Positions 1-13,100 of a stretch of 64,000 nucleotides of DNA are shown here, piece after piece; the first letter of the stretch is position 1; each line of letters starts with the position of its first letter. The DNA is from Mermis nigrescens (Eukaryota; Nematoda; Enoplea; Mermithida; Mermithidae). The notes below the pieces were generated by a model. That model did not search any database. It was not told the DNA's origin and saw only the letters and a program-made list of their open reading frames with translations. Location: positions 7,197,531 to 7,261,530 of the forward strand of contig JAVLUZ010000143.1 of assembly GCA_036768485.1 (NCBI GenBank), read 5' to 3'. The position numbers and the translations under genes were made by a program.

Positions 1-347
1 TTTAACTCCTCTGACTTGGATGCGTTTTTCAATGTGCTTTACTTTGCACTTTTGGAGGCTTACTATTCTATTTGTTCTGATAGACGTAGCTGTCTGCTAC
101 CAAGCAAGCTGGAATTGCAATTTAAAATATGTCAATTTTGATTATTAATTAGAAATTTGCACCAATCTGACATAGTGAAATAAAGATTTGAATTAGCAAG
201 ATCTGTGGTTTGCTTGAAATTGAGTTTGAAGGTAAATCTGCCCAAAACATTATCAATTTTCTCTATTATAATCAACTCTAACATTGGCCCCGGCCCGGGG
301 CCTAGGCCCCGGCTGCCGGGGCCGGGCCTGGCCCCGGCACAGCTCTA
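1..347. mobile_element. Right end of a GC-rich-terminus hAT-like element
   Basis: Positions 288-340 are a GC-rich block of CCCCGG/GGCCCC palindromes in AT-rich DNA. The block ends in an inverted terminus which, on the opposite strand, reads TAGAGCTGTGCCGGGGCC. This resembles the left end of the element at 37172 (TAGAGATGTACCGTGGCC). The left end lies outside the window, so the duplication cannot be checked. Nothing coding is seen in 1-287. Confidence 0.5.
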
Positions 348-959
348 GTTAATACGTGAGCCAGCTACACGAATGCCAGGGTGGGGTAATACTTTGATAG
401 TTTGCTATTTTGAAGCCCTAATAAAATCTGCAAGAGATAATCAAGTGATTTTTTCCGCGATTTGTTCCACAATGTCTGTTCTAATCAGTCTAGGAATTTC
501 GGTCTGATTTTTCAGAAATTCGTGTCGTATTTTGATGATTTTCCTGCTTAAAATTTAGGTGCAGGGTTTTAATGCTCAAAAAATTAGGGTTCCTCTAGAG
601 CTACGGACTTCATTTTTCATGAGCAGAGTCATTTTGGCACCTAATCTGAGTAATAACATCAACACTTTTAATTAAAAAGTTCTTGAGGTGCAGAAAGGCA
701 GCAAAAAGGGTGGGAACATTTATAGTAGTGGCAGTGATCGTACGGGGACCTCGACCCCGACCCCGACCGGGGGCAAGATTTTTCGAGTCGGGGTTGAACC
801 TTTTTTCGGGGGTGAAATATAGCATTTAATTTTTTGGTACATAGGAGAATGGTATAAATAGCAAATAAATTCGGGACAAGGATGATTCATTCACGAGCAT
901 AATGAATATGTTAAACTCGACACTCGCGATATTTCATAAAATGTATTCCTAGTCGTCAT

Positions 960-1409
960 CATACATTCCCATAGGGAAGGTGAGGAGTATTACCAACACC
1001 TAAGGGTCCGAGACCTGAATCACTGTCGGACGATTTTGAGCTATCAAACATTTTCTGCATGATTTTTGGGTATAAAAGCAGCTAAGATACTGAAATTTTT
1101 TCGGCGTTTCGCGCCGACTAATACATTTCGGTTTTGTTTACCTATAAAATACATAGAATGAACTTAAAATGATCTGAAAAGTCAAAATTTTCGATAAATT
1201 CTTATATTTTTTACTTACAAGAGTAACGAAACTAGTCAGAATGGTACAAAAAGTAGTTAAAAATGCAGTTTTTTCACATTAAAACATGCTATATAGGACG
1301 TTTTAGCCATTTTTCATATTTGACCTGCAAAAAAGGCTAGACTCTAAATTTAGTGACCCAAAATTTTGGGATTTCATCCCCCCTGAACTTCCGACCTTGG
1401 GATACTATG
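960..1409 (+). mobile_element. D-family MITE inside the 732-2984 element
   Basis: It begins CATACATTCCCATAGG and ends ACCTTGGGATACTATG. Internally it matches the D copy at 12359-12804 nearly throughout (same TCGGACGATTTTGAGC block and same end). The flanking octamers do not match well here, so the insertion is old or the boundary is off by a few bases. Confidence 0.7.
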
Positions 1410-1493
1410 GTTGGTCGCCATGTTGTTAACACGTACATACATGTTCGCATATTTATCAATATAAAGTGCGTCAAAATTACTGATACATGGAAT

Positions 1494-1690
1494 CATAGGC
1501 GTAGCCAGGGGGGCATTGGGGGCACATGCCCCCCACCGAAAATTTTCAAAAATTATGTTGATTTTTCTGGCGCCAATGTGTCCAGAACATTGAGTTCAAA
1601 AAGGCACAAACGTCAAACTTTTCCGGCACTTCGCGCCGAGTCATTGTTATACAGATACAATGAATTTAAAAGCTTGAATCTGTTAAAATA
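1494..1690 (+). mobile_element. Left part of an L-family TIR element
   Basis: It starts CATAGGCGTAGCCAGG, matching the inverted right end of the well-bounded L element at 55215-55606, and is followed by G-rich/C-rich subterminal sequence and a TTCGCGCCG motif. The right terminus was not found. Confidence 0.45.
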
Positions 1691-2992
1691 ATCCAGCACT
1701 TTGCGTCACTTTAGTGATTTAATGCACTATGAGTTCATTGAATGAAACTGCACTTGCTTGTTGAGCATAATAGTAAAAAAGCGAAAATGTTTGCGTACCA
1801 ATTTGTCTATTCTCTGTTTTGTTTATCTTTCTTTACAAGGACACATAACTCTATTTTAAATGAAAAGAAAGGCCATAATTTTCTTGTGTTTTTGCGCATG
1901 TTCTGTTCTCTGAACTAGTTAATAAGAAGGCCACAAATGGGCCTGAAAGCGGTAAGAACAAAATTCTCATTGATACATCTTTTAATGACTTATTGGTTGC
2001 GTTGCGACCCGTTGCTGCGCTATATATTTAGCAGAGGTCGAAAAACGCATTTCAGCTCAGAAGTTTTGCGCAGTGTAGGAGTTCATCAATTTTAAGTTTT
2101 TTGGGCTTAATTCAGAACCGAGATTTTGCCGATTTTACGAAAATTTTAACGTTACTAATTAAAAATTAGAGTGCTTTTCTACCAAATTTTCTGAGGTTCT
2201 GCCCCGGACCCCACTGGGGGCGCTTGAGCGCGCCACCCTCCGTACAATCTCGTTCTACATGTGCAAAGAGATTTTTAGGAGGACAGAAAAGGTAAAAGGA
2301 TTAGGAATTTTTAAAAATTTCCGGCGCTTCGCGTTGCAATTAGTTTATCTGTTCTGTATGATTTGAGCGGTATAAATTGAGTTTAAAGAGTAAAAATGTC
2401 AAATTTTTCCTGCGCATAGCACCGACGATTACTGTCTTTCTTTTTGTAAAGCTCCAGCATTGCGTTCAAAAGCCTGAATCAGTCAAAATATCTTCATACT
2501 AAGTTGATAATTCGTAGTTTTCCTGTTCTGCTGTGTCAAACTATTAGGATTCGCAGAGCTACAACATGTTAAGGGCGGTAAAAAATGACTGAATTTCTTG
2601 GTGCTCTGCCCCACTTATGATTTCCGAACTGTTTGTCAATAAAAAGGCCGTCAATTCTATAAGAAAATGGTAAAAATTTCGAAAATTTTCGGCGCTTCGA
2701 GCAATTGGCTCCTCTACAATCAGCGCGCTGTAGAATATATATAGTTGAAAAAACTGTGGAAGAATACAAAAAAAGCGAGAGCGATTAGTGATTAATAAAA
2801 TGTTGGACATAACTAGCTTTATTAGTATGCTCAATAAACAAGTGAAGGTATCGTTTTTATCCTTTTTAAATTGGTATGTAATCATGCAATGTTAATTGTT
2901 AATCTTCAACCCCGACCCCGAAAACCGGGGTTTTTCATCCCCGACCCCGATCGGGGGTGAAAATCTGACCCCGTACGATCACTGAGTAGTGG

Positions 2993-3427
2993 AAATTTTT
3001 AATAAATGCAAACCATAGTGATTTTTGGTATTCTTGCGTTTGATTGACACCACCTACCTTTTGTGTGTGCGGTTAGTTTGCTATCTATTATGTATCTCGT
3101 CATTTTGTATTTTATCAGTTTGGTTCATTAGTAATGAAATTTCTCTCTTATTCTTCAGTAAGCGAACGTAGGGCGTTTGGTCCCGGTTTTCCTGGGTTTT
3201 TCAATACGCTCATTCAATCGGTGACATTTTAAAAGTACAAAGTTACGCGCATAAGCGGCTAAAACCTAAGCATGACAAAAAATGTAGCATATGTCTGGAC
3301 AGCTGTGGAAGCATTAATCTGAGTTTCTAAGCCTAGGAAATGGTTCTAAACATTCACTGGGTTGTTATTTCCAATGCTCTACGTTTAGACTTTGTTATGT
3401 GCATTCACATTATTTCCAGCGCATGGA
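2993..3427. other. No gene seen
   Basis: AT-rich sequence between the 732-2984 element and the hairpin at 3443. I see no coding region, repeat end or RNA gene in it. Confidence 0.4.
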
Positions 3428-3442
3428 CTAAGCCTGAGATAA

Positions 3443-3482
3443 ATGGAGCGAAAATTGCGGAGTGGAGCAATTTTTGCCCCAT
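3443..3482. repeat. Diverged copy of the GGGGCGAAAATTGC hairpin
   Basis: ATGGAGCGAAAATTGC and its near-complement GCAATTTTTGCCCCAT are separated by 8 bases. This is the same stem found three times at 56024, 57979 and 59012, and here too it sits beside AAGCCTGAGA. It indicates that the hairpin is dispersed, not confined to the tandem array. Confidence 0.6.
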
Positions 3483-3649
3483 TCATTTTTTGACTATCAT
3501 GCTCATTTTTGACTATCCTGTCCAATTAGTTCAAAATTTTTTAATTTTTCAGACATGCTCTAGAAAGATAGAGCATCGTCAGGGACGCCTGAAAACTGTT
3601 TGTGACGCGCGTTCTTCATTTTTGAGCCCAAAAAGGCACCTTAAAATTT

Positions 3650-4077
3650 AATCCTCCCAGATTACCCATGCTCTACATGTCTGCCTACATTACCTAAAAT
3701 CGATGGATTAGATTAGGTTATCATGACAAGCTATTCAAAGACGTTGGAGTCTTATTGTAATGAATCGTCATTGCCAAAAAGTGAATGAGTCAAAATTAGG
3801 AAGTATTGAATTTTTAGTTCTGCAATCCGCAGCAGCTAAAAACAAGTTTTGAAAGTTTACAACATATGGATTGGATGTAAAAAGGGGAAATCTGATCGCC
3901 GAAATTTGAGTCTCTTTTCAGATACTCCGTTATTGGGCTAACCTTACAATTAATTCACTCGGGCTTCACATTTTGACGCGGAATAGTGCTATTGGGAACC
4001 GGAAAGGCCGTATAATCTATCTAGCGTGCTTTAAATTTCGAGACAGACAGTTGATGTTGGAAGCTGGAGAACTAAAA
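3650..4077 (+). promoter_or_regulatory. Presumed PUS1 upstream region
   Basis: This unique-looking sequence lies between transposon-rich DNA and the PUS1 start codon, so it is the likely place for the promoter and 5' UTR. I see no clear TATA box or initiator that I would commit to. The assignment is positional only. Confidence 0.3.
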
Positions 4078-4170
4078 ATGTCAGGAAACACAGCCGTCAA
4101 ACGAAGCATAAATAAGGACGACGAAGATCATGTGCTGCCCGAAAAAAGAGAAAAAATTGAAGGTGAAAAT
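4078..4170 (+). CDS. PUS1: PUS1 exon 1 (N-terminal, initiator)
   Basis: Encodes 31 residues from MSGNTAVKRS to EGEN, rich in Lys, Asp and Glu like the basic/acidic N-terminal tail of animal Pus1. The donor is GAAAAT followed by gtgcgt, phase 0. I chose the ATG at 4078 because it has an A-rich upstream context; an in-frame ATG at 4054 would add eight residues. Assignment rests on position and phase, since this tail is poorly conserved. Confidence 0.65.
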
Positions 4171-7100
4171 GTGCGTTTAACGTTCGTTATTTACTTATTC
4201 GAACTATTTCTTGCTACTACGGGTTGAATGTTTTCAACAATCAATAGCATGTTAGTAAAGGGGAGTATTGATTTGACCCAGATTTGTAGAGTTTTGTGTC
4301 GTTGCATTAAAGGGGATAAGTCAGCAATGCAATGTGAATTAAGGTCTAAATCTGTAGACGAGATGTGGGCTTAAAGTTTGCGCATCTTTGATTTTCAAAA
4401 TTTGTGGTAGGCTGTCGTTGCCGTCGTTTGATGTCACTATTTGGCAATAGTATGGAATAATTCGAAGTGAGTTAAAAAATATCTTTTTGATACCCTTGAA
4501 GATGTATTGAATATGTAGTCTGAAAATGGCTGAAGCAGGAAGATTGAAGAATCGCTGATTTGTATAGTTGCGTTATATGATTCTGTTTTTCTACATGCCT
4601 GGCTATGGTGATCGTTTTGCATCTTTAGAAAATATGCTGTTTCAGCTCTGAGCTATTGTCACGACGTAGTAGGTTTCGAGAAAGTATGCAAAGCCTTTGG
4701 ATACAGAGATACATCTGATAGGAATTTAATCACGCTCAATTACCTGCATATCGTTTTTGGAAAGTCATCGTTAGGCATGGGCGTAAGCAGGATTTCATTT
4801 CGGGGGGGCCGAAATTTCTGAAATCCTGTATTTCGAGAACCATTAGGAGATGCACGAAAATAATGCATTTTTGAGCACTTGGATATCAAAAATCTATCCT
4901 TTAACCTATCTGTGTGACTAATTTCTTAATATCAAGTTAAAGCTTGACTTCAAAACATTTCGAAATTCTTGTGTTTTATTTAATTTTGTGGTTTTACAAA
5001 GAAAATTAATGCAGGAAATGATAAATCGGCGTGAAGCGCCGAAATTTTTTCTTACATATTCGCTATTTTCAAGTCAAATCGGGGCTTCTAAGATAAGAAA
5101 TGTGACAGAAAATAAGGAATCCGGCGCGAAGCGCCGAAAAATTTTGAGTTTAGTAGCTTAAAAGTGCTAACACATTTTGACTGTCTTTCTAGTAGACTTC
5201 GAGAATTTTTAATTTTTTCCTTTTGGAGACTCTTGTGAAAAATAGAGATATTTTTTCATCTGGGGGGGATGCCACCCGCCCTGGCTGGTTAACTTTTCGA
5301 GCCTAAATATCTTGTAAAAATATATTTTTTGCGGTTTGCGCGTGGAAATGTTAGCTTATCGATTATTGATACTCTATTACTTTATCAGAATATCTGCTCG
5401 CATTACAGCCGCTATTCTTTTAGGAAATGGCAAAAGTTCGTATCAAGTACAGCAAATATGCTATGCTCACCTCATTTTGTGGGCAAGGCTTCTACGGAAT
5501 GCAAATGTAAGCGCTTTCACTTAAGCAGTCTTCACTTTTTTGCTAGTCAAATGACGAAAATGGCCTCAAAATGGCCTATATAAAACGCTTTTTGTACTTA
5601 TATAACTCTTCTATTAAGTGCATTACAGAGCTTTTGACCACAAAAAATATAGAAATTTATTAATAAATTATTCATGAAAAAATTTTGGCGATATTTCTAC
5701 TTTTGCCCGCGAAAATGATGCAAAAATGTTTCCTCTGCTCAACATCGCTTGACAGCACCTCCCTGTCCCGGTTTCTCAGAAGGGTCCCCCAAAAGAAGAA
5801 ATACAAAATTCTTAAAGTGCATTTAAAAGGTCGCCAAAACAGGTTTTTTGCGTACTTTTATGCTAGTGAATGCAAAATTTTGCGGTGCGTCGCGTCGGAT
5901 TAATTGTTTCGGTATAGTTTTGTCCTTTGAAGTGTTGTTTCGGTATAGTTTTGTCCTTTCAAAATTTATTTCTGTTGTTTGTAAACGATTTTGTTCAAGC
6001 TGTTGAGCATAGTGAAGTCTTTTTCTTTGCTGATGATTTGAAGCTCTTTAATTTTTCTCAAAATTATACTTTGTTGCAAAAAGATTTAGACAAGCTGGTT
6101 TCCTGGTCTGAAGAAAATCAGTTAAGCATATCTCTCCCTAAATGTTCTGTGCTATATCTAGGGTACGCTAATCCTAAATTTACATATTACCTAAACCATT
6201 TTTTGTCATCTGACGCAGGTTCCTCAATTCGAGATTTAGGTGTTTCCTTAACAACAAACTTATAATCTAGTTGTCATTGCACTAATATATAAGCAAAAGC
6301 TTTGAAAATGAGTGCTTTGATTTTCAAATGTTTTGAATCACGTGATCTTAAAATGTTGGTTCTAACTTTTAACAATTATATTCGGCCTATAGTAGAGTAT
6401 GCTCCAACTGTATGGAGCCCCTATTTGCTTTTTGATATCAACAGGGTTGAACGGGTACAGCGAAAGTTTAATTAAAGGTTAATTGGATATATGGGGTTTT
6501 CTTATGATGAAAGGCTAAAAACCTTAAATTTAGAGAGGCTTGAACTCCGTAGAATTTATTTTGATTTATTTGTTACGTATAATATTATCACAATAATCTC
6601 TTACCTTCTGAAGATTTTTATAAGTTTTATGGTCATTCGCGTACTAGGAATGCATTTGCAAATCAGATCTATTTAGAAAAATTTTGACTTGATTGTAAAA
6701 AGTATTGCTTTGCTACTAGATCAGCTAGAATTTGGAACGATCTTCCACAATATATTCGAAGTTCTCCAAATGTCGAGATATTTAAGAGAAATTTGAAAAA
6801 GGTTGATTTCGGGAATTTTTTGATGGGGCACACGTGAGCGCAGTCTATTTGCCTGCGTGTCCAGGCTATTTTATTTTCCTTGCGACTTTGTTTTACCCTT
6901 ATATTTTTCCGAATAAAGTATTATTAGTATTAGTAGAGAAAATGTCCAATTTTTTCGCGCTTCGCGCCGAATCAATAATTTTCTTTATCGTTGCAGAGGA
7001 CAAAGATTGAGTATTAACAGGAAAAGTTAAGAAATTATCTATGGACTGGACGATGAGAAATTGATTGCGCAGATAGTTTAAGCAATAGATTTTTTGTTTG

Positions 7101-10100
7101 AGTATGAAATAAAATGACTACATCTAATGGTTCTCGACATAGTATAGGTGCTCAAGGTCAAATTTCAGAGTGGGAGTGAAAACCAAGAATTGGTAGATAG
7201 CTAAGTGCTTCGTAAAAACGTTTATATAGCCTTTGTGGGCTCAGAAATTTAGCTATTTAGCCTTTTTTGGCTCATAAAACTAGCTATATATACAGCACAG
7301 CCTTTTTGGACTCACAAACATAGCTATATAGCCTTTTTGAACTAAAAATAGCTATTTAGCCCTTTTTGGAGTCAAGAAAATAGCTATATATTCTTTTGAA
7401 ACTCTTCTGAGCTCACACGTTATGTTTCTGAGTAAGGCTGTATAGCTAGTTTTCTGAGCCCAAAAAGGCTATATAGCTAGTTTTCTGAGCCCAAAAAGGC
7501 TATATAGCTAACTTTGTGAGCCCAAAAATGATACATAGCAATGCTTTTTCGGCCAAAATGGCTGTATAGCTATCAGTTTTTCCAAAGCTCAGGGGGAATG
7601 ATACCCCCTCTCACCTCCATGCTATGCTATTGCATGGTTCTCGAGATATATATATATGCCTTTCAAAGTTTTTTTCCCCTCACCCCGAAATAAAATTCTG
7701 GCTACGGACCTGCACATACGTATATGGATATTAGGCTTTTTGAAGCGAACGTTTTATAGTATTACTTTCGTCGAAATGCTTTTTAGCGAAAATTGTGAAA
7801 AAAGCAAAGTATAGGTCTATAGAATATCATGGCCTTCTCAAATAGGTATATTAAAACAGGATAAGGCATGTACGTATGTAGGCATAAGTCTGCAGGCATA
7901 AGTCTGCTGGCTAATGTAAACAATCTCGTGCTAATGAAGTTTTCATCAGCACTACTGCTAATCGCGGATCAAAGTATAAAAAGTGGATTGCATTGCTTTG
8001 TATATTTTGTTTATTATAATATACTCTTACAACGTTCCTTTCATTATAACGAATTCTTTTGACCGTGTTAAAGCGGAAATTGTTTATCTAAAATGCCTAT
8101 TATAGAAATGGAGATATACCAACTATTGAACGTGAGCTACTAATCGCCTTGACGCATTGTGGCCTCATTGACGATGAAGACTGTCGAAAACCTGGAGGAA
8201 AGTTATGCTTCCAACGTGCAGCAAGGACAGACAAAAATGTTTCAGCGGTAAAGCAAGTTTGTTCTTTGAAGCTGCCTCGATCGTCTCACGATGAACTAAA
8301 TTCAAGGTTGGTCGACGAATTGAATGCTAAATTGCCTGATAGGATAAGAATTTGGGGTACTTACAGATCATTGTTCCGTAGCTTAGAAGGGCAGCAACTG
8401 AATTCTGGGGTCTGGCTTGTTTGAAACTGGCTAAAATCCCAAAAAACATACCAAAAATTTAATTCTGGGGGTCTATCAATTTTTAAAGTTGTAACGGATT
8501 TTGAGGGGCTACAAACCCCCCAAGCCTCCCACTTCCATCCATGTTCCGTAGTATAGTACATAACGGTGTGAATGAAACAGGTAGACCCTTTAGCATAAAA
8601 TGCTATGTAGATTCGGTATCGCCCTTTTTCAACCCCTCTCTGTTTTCTCTATTTTTTTAAATTATTACGCTGCAGATTTGAATTCATTTTAGGATAATCG
8701 GCCATTATTATAGCAGCTGAGACTTACGCCTTTTTTATTAAAAAAGACTTCGAGCAGCTCTAAAAAAACTCGAGAAATATGAAAATTTGTCGTTGATTTT
8801 GTCTTCTAATTCGTTTGAATGCATGTCAAAAATTATGATTGTTTCTCTATTCCATCTATTTTTTAATAAAGGGCGTTGCTAACGACTCGATAATTCTTAT
8901 CCGAACTTTGTAAACGATCAGATTTTCTACTTATCTTAATACTTTACTGGCACGTTGGTTCATGGATCAAATAACATAGTATAAGCAATAAAGATTTTTT
9001 GTGCGATTAAAAAACAATCTTGTGATTTCAGCCTCACGGCAGCATACTTATGGGTTGGCAAAATAAAATTTCGTTACCATACTCTAACAGCAAAAAACCT
9101 ATATTTAAAGAATCAACTAACCTGTCAGCTCAGCTAAATGTTATTGCCCTCATACGGGCTGACATGGGCCAGTCAGCACGCATTTTGTTTGCGATCATCA
9201 TTGCTTGTGTCCTACTTGAGACTGTGTTTTTAAATTAAAATTGTCTGGTGTAGCTTTTGTTGTTTTTTCCAGATAGTACATTAGTCTTTTACACAGCTTC
9301 CACTGTTAAATGATATTCACTACTTATTTAGATATGCAAATTTTTTTAAATTGTGTGGTGCAAAAGATGTGCAGTTTCTGAGATAAGCAGCAACTGTTTG
9401 AATGAAATTCTTTTTTAAATTGCGGAAGATTTTTCATTTCTAAAAAATATTTAAAGGGCTTGCTTGCACTTCTGATATTTAAGGAGCTTAATTTTTCCTT
9501 TCAACCCGGCTATTGTGCAAAAATGAGGTGATTGCTTTGAAACTAGATTTTGGGCGTACCTCGTCACGCATTGAATTTCATCAATGCCAAAGCCAAAGCA
9601 TTGTTTAAAAAATGAATCTCCTGCATCTATATCGCTTGCTATTATGACACGTACATATTTCCTTTCATTTCGCTCATTTATTTGCGCCCTTCTAATGCCC
9701 AGTTTTTGTCGTTTAAACAAAAAAATCATGCAATTTTTCAAAAACATCTTGTTGGCTCATCTGATCCCAGGTGGTGTCTTATTTGAACCATTTGGCTCTG
9801 ATGTTTTACGCCCGGGATTCATGTGGCTCAAGTCGTCCCATCGCCGGGGCCAAATGAGCCACCCTCAAAATTTTAAAAATTCATGGTGGCATGATTATAT
9901 ATGTACATGAAAAATAATTCGAAATTAGATAGATTAGCCCTTTTTTGTTGTTCTGGCAAAATATCTCTTCTCTAGTTTTCTAAGTAATGTGTAATGCACG
10001 AAAATGTGAAATTTTCTGGCTATAAAGGGCTCAAGTCACCCCGTTTGACGGTACTATCGTTATTTTAAAAACGTTTATTCTAAATTAAATAAATCGTATG

Positions 10101-13100
10101 CAGTCCCGTATCCAAGATTCGGCCAAGGGCGGGGCGTACTCAACGTTAATTGGTCTATTTTCTCGGAAAATTCGTCGGGATAGCTCGCAAAAACAGTTTT
10201 TCGACGTTTTTCGACATGCTCTATCCATTAAGACCATAAAATTTGATTTTTTCAAGAAAAGCAATTTTTTCGCTCAAATAATCGTTTTTTCGATCGCGCT
10301 CAAGCCAAAATTATGGAAAATACTTCTTATCGGGTGCGAAGCGCCGAAAATTTGAAGATTTCACGCCACAGACATGTAATTTTTCATCTTACCTTTTATA
10401 ATTTTTTCTCGGTCAAGGAAACGGGGGGGAGCGGCCACCACTAAATAACAAGCGCACTGGAGGTATGGGGATATGCCCCTACCTGGACTAATGAAAAGCA
10501 TACCCCTCAGACAGGCCTATATCCAGGATTCGGCTAACGGAGGGGCGGATCCAAAATAAATTATCTACGAGTATATTTCAGAAAATTTGTCGAGATAGCC
10601 CGCAAAAGATGGATTTTTCGACATAATCTATCCATTAAGACAATAAAATACGGACTAATCAAGAAAAAGAAAGTTTTTTTACTCAAAAAGTGTTGTTTTT
10701 TGGTCGCACTTGAGTCAACAAACATGGAAAATATTTCATAACTGGTGCTAAGCGCCGAAAATTTGAAGATTTCATGTCAAAGGCAAAGGCATGCAATTTT
10801 TTCATCTTTTCGTGCATTATCTTACCTTTCAAATTTTTTTCGGCGAAGGGGGCTCCCGCCTCCGCTTAAATACGGCTTTGCTCAGGTCATTTTCGGACCG
10901 AAACCCATTGCTCAAGCTAATGAAGCGGCAAACAGCGTCTAAGGGTACAATTTCAAACAAATATACTGATTTTTCGAGCAGTAGATTGTTGAGTTCATTC
11001 ATCTAGACACTTTTCTTCCATTATTTCGTATACATTTGATGTTGCAGGTCGTTCCACTGCTCTTGTGATTTGTTTTCATGCAAATTCAATCACAAAAAAT
11101 CATGAATTTTTAAGATGAAAGAATCTTATGCATGTAAAGTGCTGAGCTTTATTGGATAAGTTAGAATTTTTTCTGTTTACATACATCATTCAGAAATACA
11201 GTACAGACTTTGAATTATGTACATACATATGGTTGTATTCTATTTAGGATTCATTCGATCCACCCAGGGTTTCAATGCAAAGACCAGTTGCGACAGCAGA
11301 ACTTACACTTATACTCTGCCTACTGTAGCACTCGCTCCATCCAAAAATGTAAGGCATTTTTTCTCACTAGCCTTATTAGGTACATTTTTTGCCGTATTTT
11401 CTAGGGGGATGTTATCAATTTACTTATTCGAGTCAGGAAAATATACCCTTTCCATCCAATCTTTTGTTTATTATATGCACTTGCAAAAGAGGCGCGGATT
11501 GCACTAGAGTTGCCCGTCCCCTTAGTTCAATAACTGACATTTTTAGCTTTTTCTCGCAATCCCCGACTGTTGAGCAGAAACATTCGCAAAAGCTTTTTTG
11601 CTGCTTTTTGACAAAGAATTGAAATTGTTTTTTTAAATTTGAAAATCAAACATTTAAAAAATTCAAGAAATATGAAATTTTCGTCTAATTTTTTTGTTCA
11701 AATATTTACAAATAAATACTATTTTGTTTCTTTTCCACTGGTATTGGAAGCAGTGTTGGAATTGAAATTCTGTAGGGATTATAATTGTATTGTAATTGCA
11801 TTTTACTGCATTGTTGTAAGTGTACACTTTATACACTTTATTTAGATTTTCAGATTTTTTGTTCTACTTCTTTACATTTCTGTTAGTTTTGCGTCTTTTT
11901 ATTTAAAGCCTTCGTGAATTTTTCGAAACTTGAATGAACGCAATCAATTTTTTGAATTTTTTAGCGTTGTTAAGAAATATATTAGTAAGGAAAAACGTCG
12001 ATGTGTTTTTTAGCTTGTACTATTCTCTTATTATAAAAGCTTTTGGAAAAAATGAACTCTTCTAGTCAATGTTCACTCGAAATTGTCATTATTTGATTTA
12101 ATGCTTTAAATCTTTATAATAATTCGAACTGCAATGAAAGCAGTGTAATGGTGTTTTAAAAAATCTTGCTAAATGTATAGTTCGAAAAATACGCTAAATA
12201 CCGTTCTCGCCATGAAATTTGAACGCCCAGCACTTCTCAAGTTTTTGCTAAGGATTGTCAGGCCTATGCTATAACATGATATAACATGTTATAAAACAAA
12301 CTATATTATGACGTGTCACGGGCATACATAAGCAGGGCAGCAATCATGTTCTGCGGGACACACATTCTTATAGGGGGTGGTGGTGAGGGGGGTATTACCC
12401 CCACCTCAGGGTCCGAGACTTCAATCACTTCTCGGACGATTTTGAGCTATCAAACATTTTCTGCATGATTTTTTAGTAAAAAAGCAGCGAAGATATAAAA
12501 AATTTTTCGCGCCGACTAATACATTTCTGTTTTGTTTACCCATAAAACACCTAGAATGAACTTGAAATGATCTGGAAAGTCAAAATTTTCGATTATTTCT
12601 TATATTTTTTACTCGCAAGAGTGACAAAACTAGTCAGAATGGGACGAAAAGTAGTTAAAAATGCAGTTTTTCACATTAAAACATGCTATATAGGAAGTTT
12701 TAGTCAGTTTTCATATTTGACCTGCAAAAAGGGCTAGACTCTAAATTTAGTGGTCCTAAATTTTGGAATTTCACCCCCTGAACTTTCGACCTTGGGAAAC
12801 TATGCTGCGGGAGGTTTGGATGGTGTGGAAACTGGCGAAAATCCCCCTAAAACATGTCAAAAATTCAATTCTGGGGGTCTGCTGGATTCTCTGAGGTCTC
12901 TCAAGCCCACATAAGGGCATAGGGATGGGCGAGAGGGGGTTTCACCCCCCCAGATACTGAAATACCGGGCACTGTCAGGTCATTTTGGTAGAACATATGT
13001 TGCAGCTGGGAAAATTTAAATTTTATAGTGAAAGAATGCAGCTCAGTGAACCACAAGTTCAATCAATCTGATCAGTTTACTGTGAAAGTATTAATTTTTC

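Larger units (their letters stand above)
732..2984. mobile_element. hAT-like element, 2.25 kb, with 8-bp TSD
   Basis: The left end CAGTGATCGTACGGGG and right end CCCCGTACGATCACTG are perfect inverted repeats. Both are flanked by agtagtgg (724-731 and 2985-2992). Subterminal GGGGTCGG-type palindromes sit at each end. No transposase is visible, so it is probably non-autonomous. It carries a D-family element (960-1409) and the start of an L-like element. Its ends resemble those of the element at 18260. Confidence 0.88.

Noticed and set aside
288..345. GC-rich block as a CpG island promoter
   Set aside because: It is a palindromic subterminal repeat ending in a hAT-type terminus.
11639..11845. 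Hydrophobic open frame (68 codons)
   Set aside because: AT-rich intron sequence of PUS1 with no motif or splice support.
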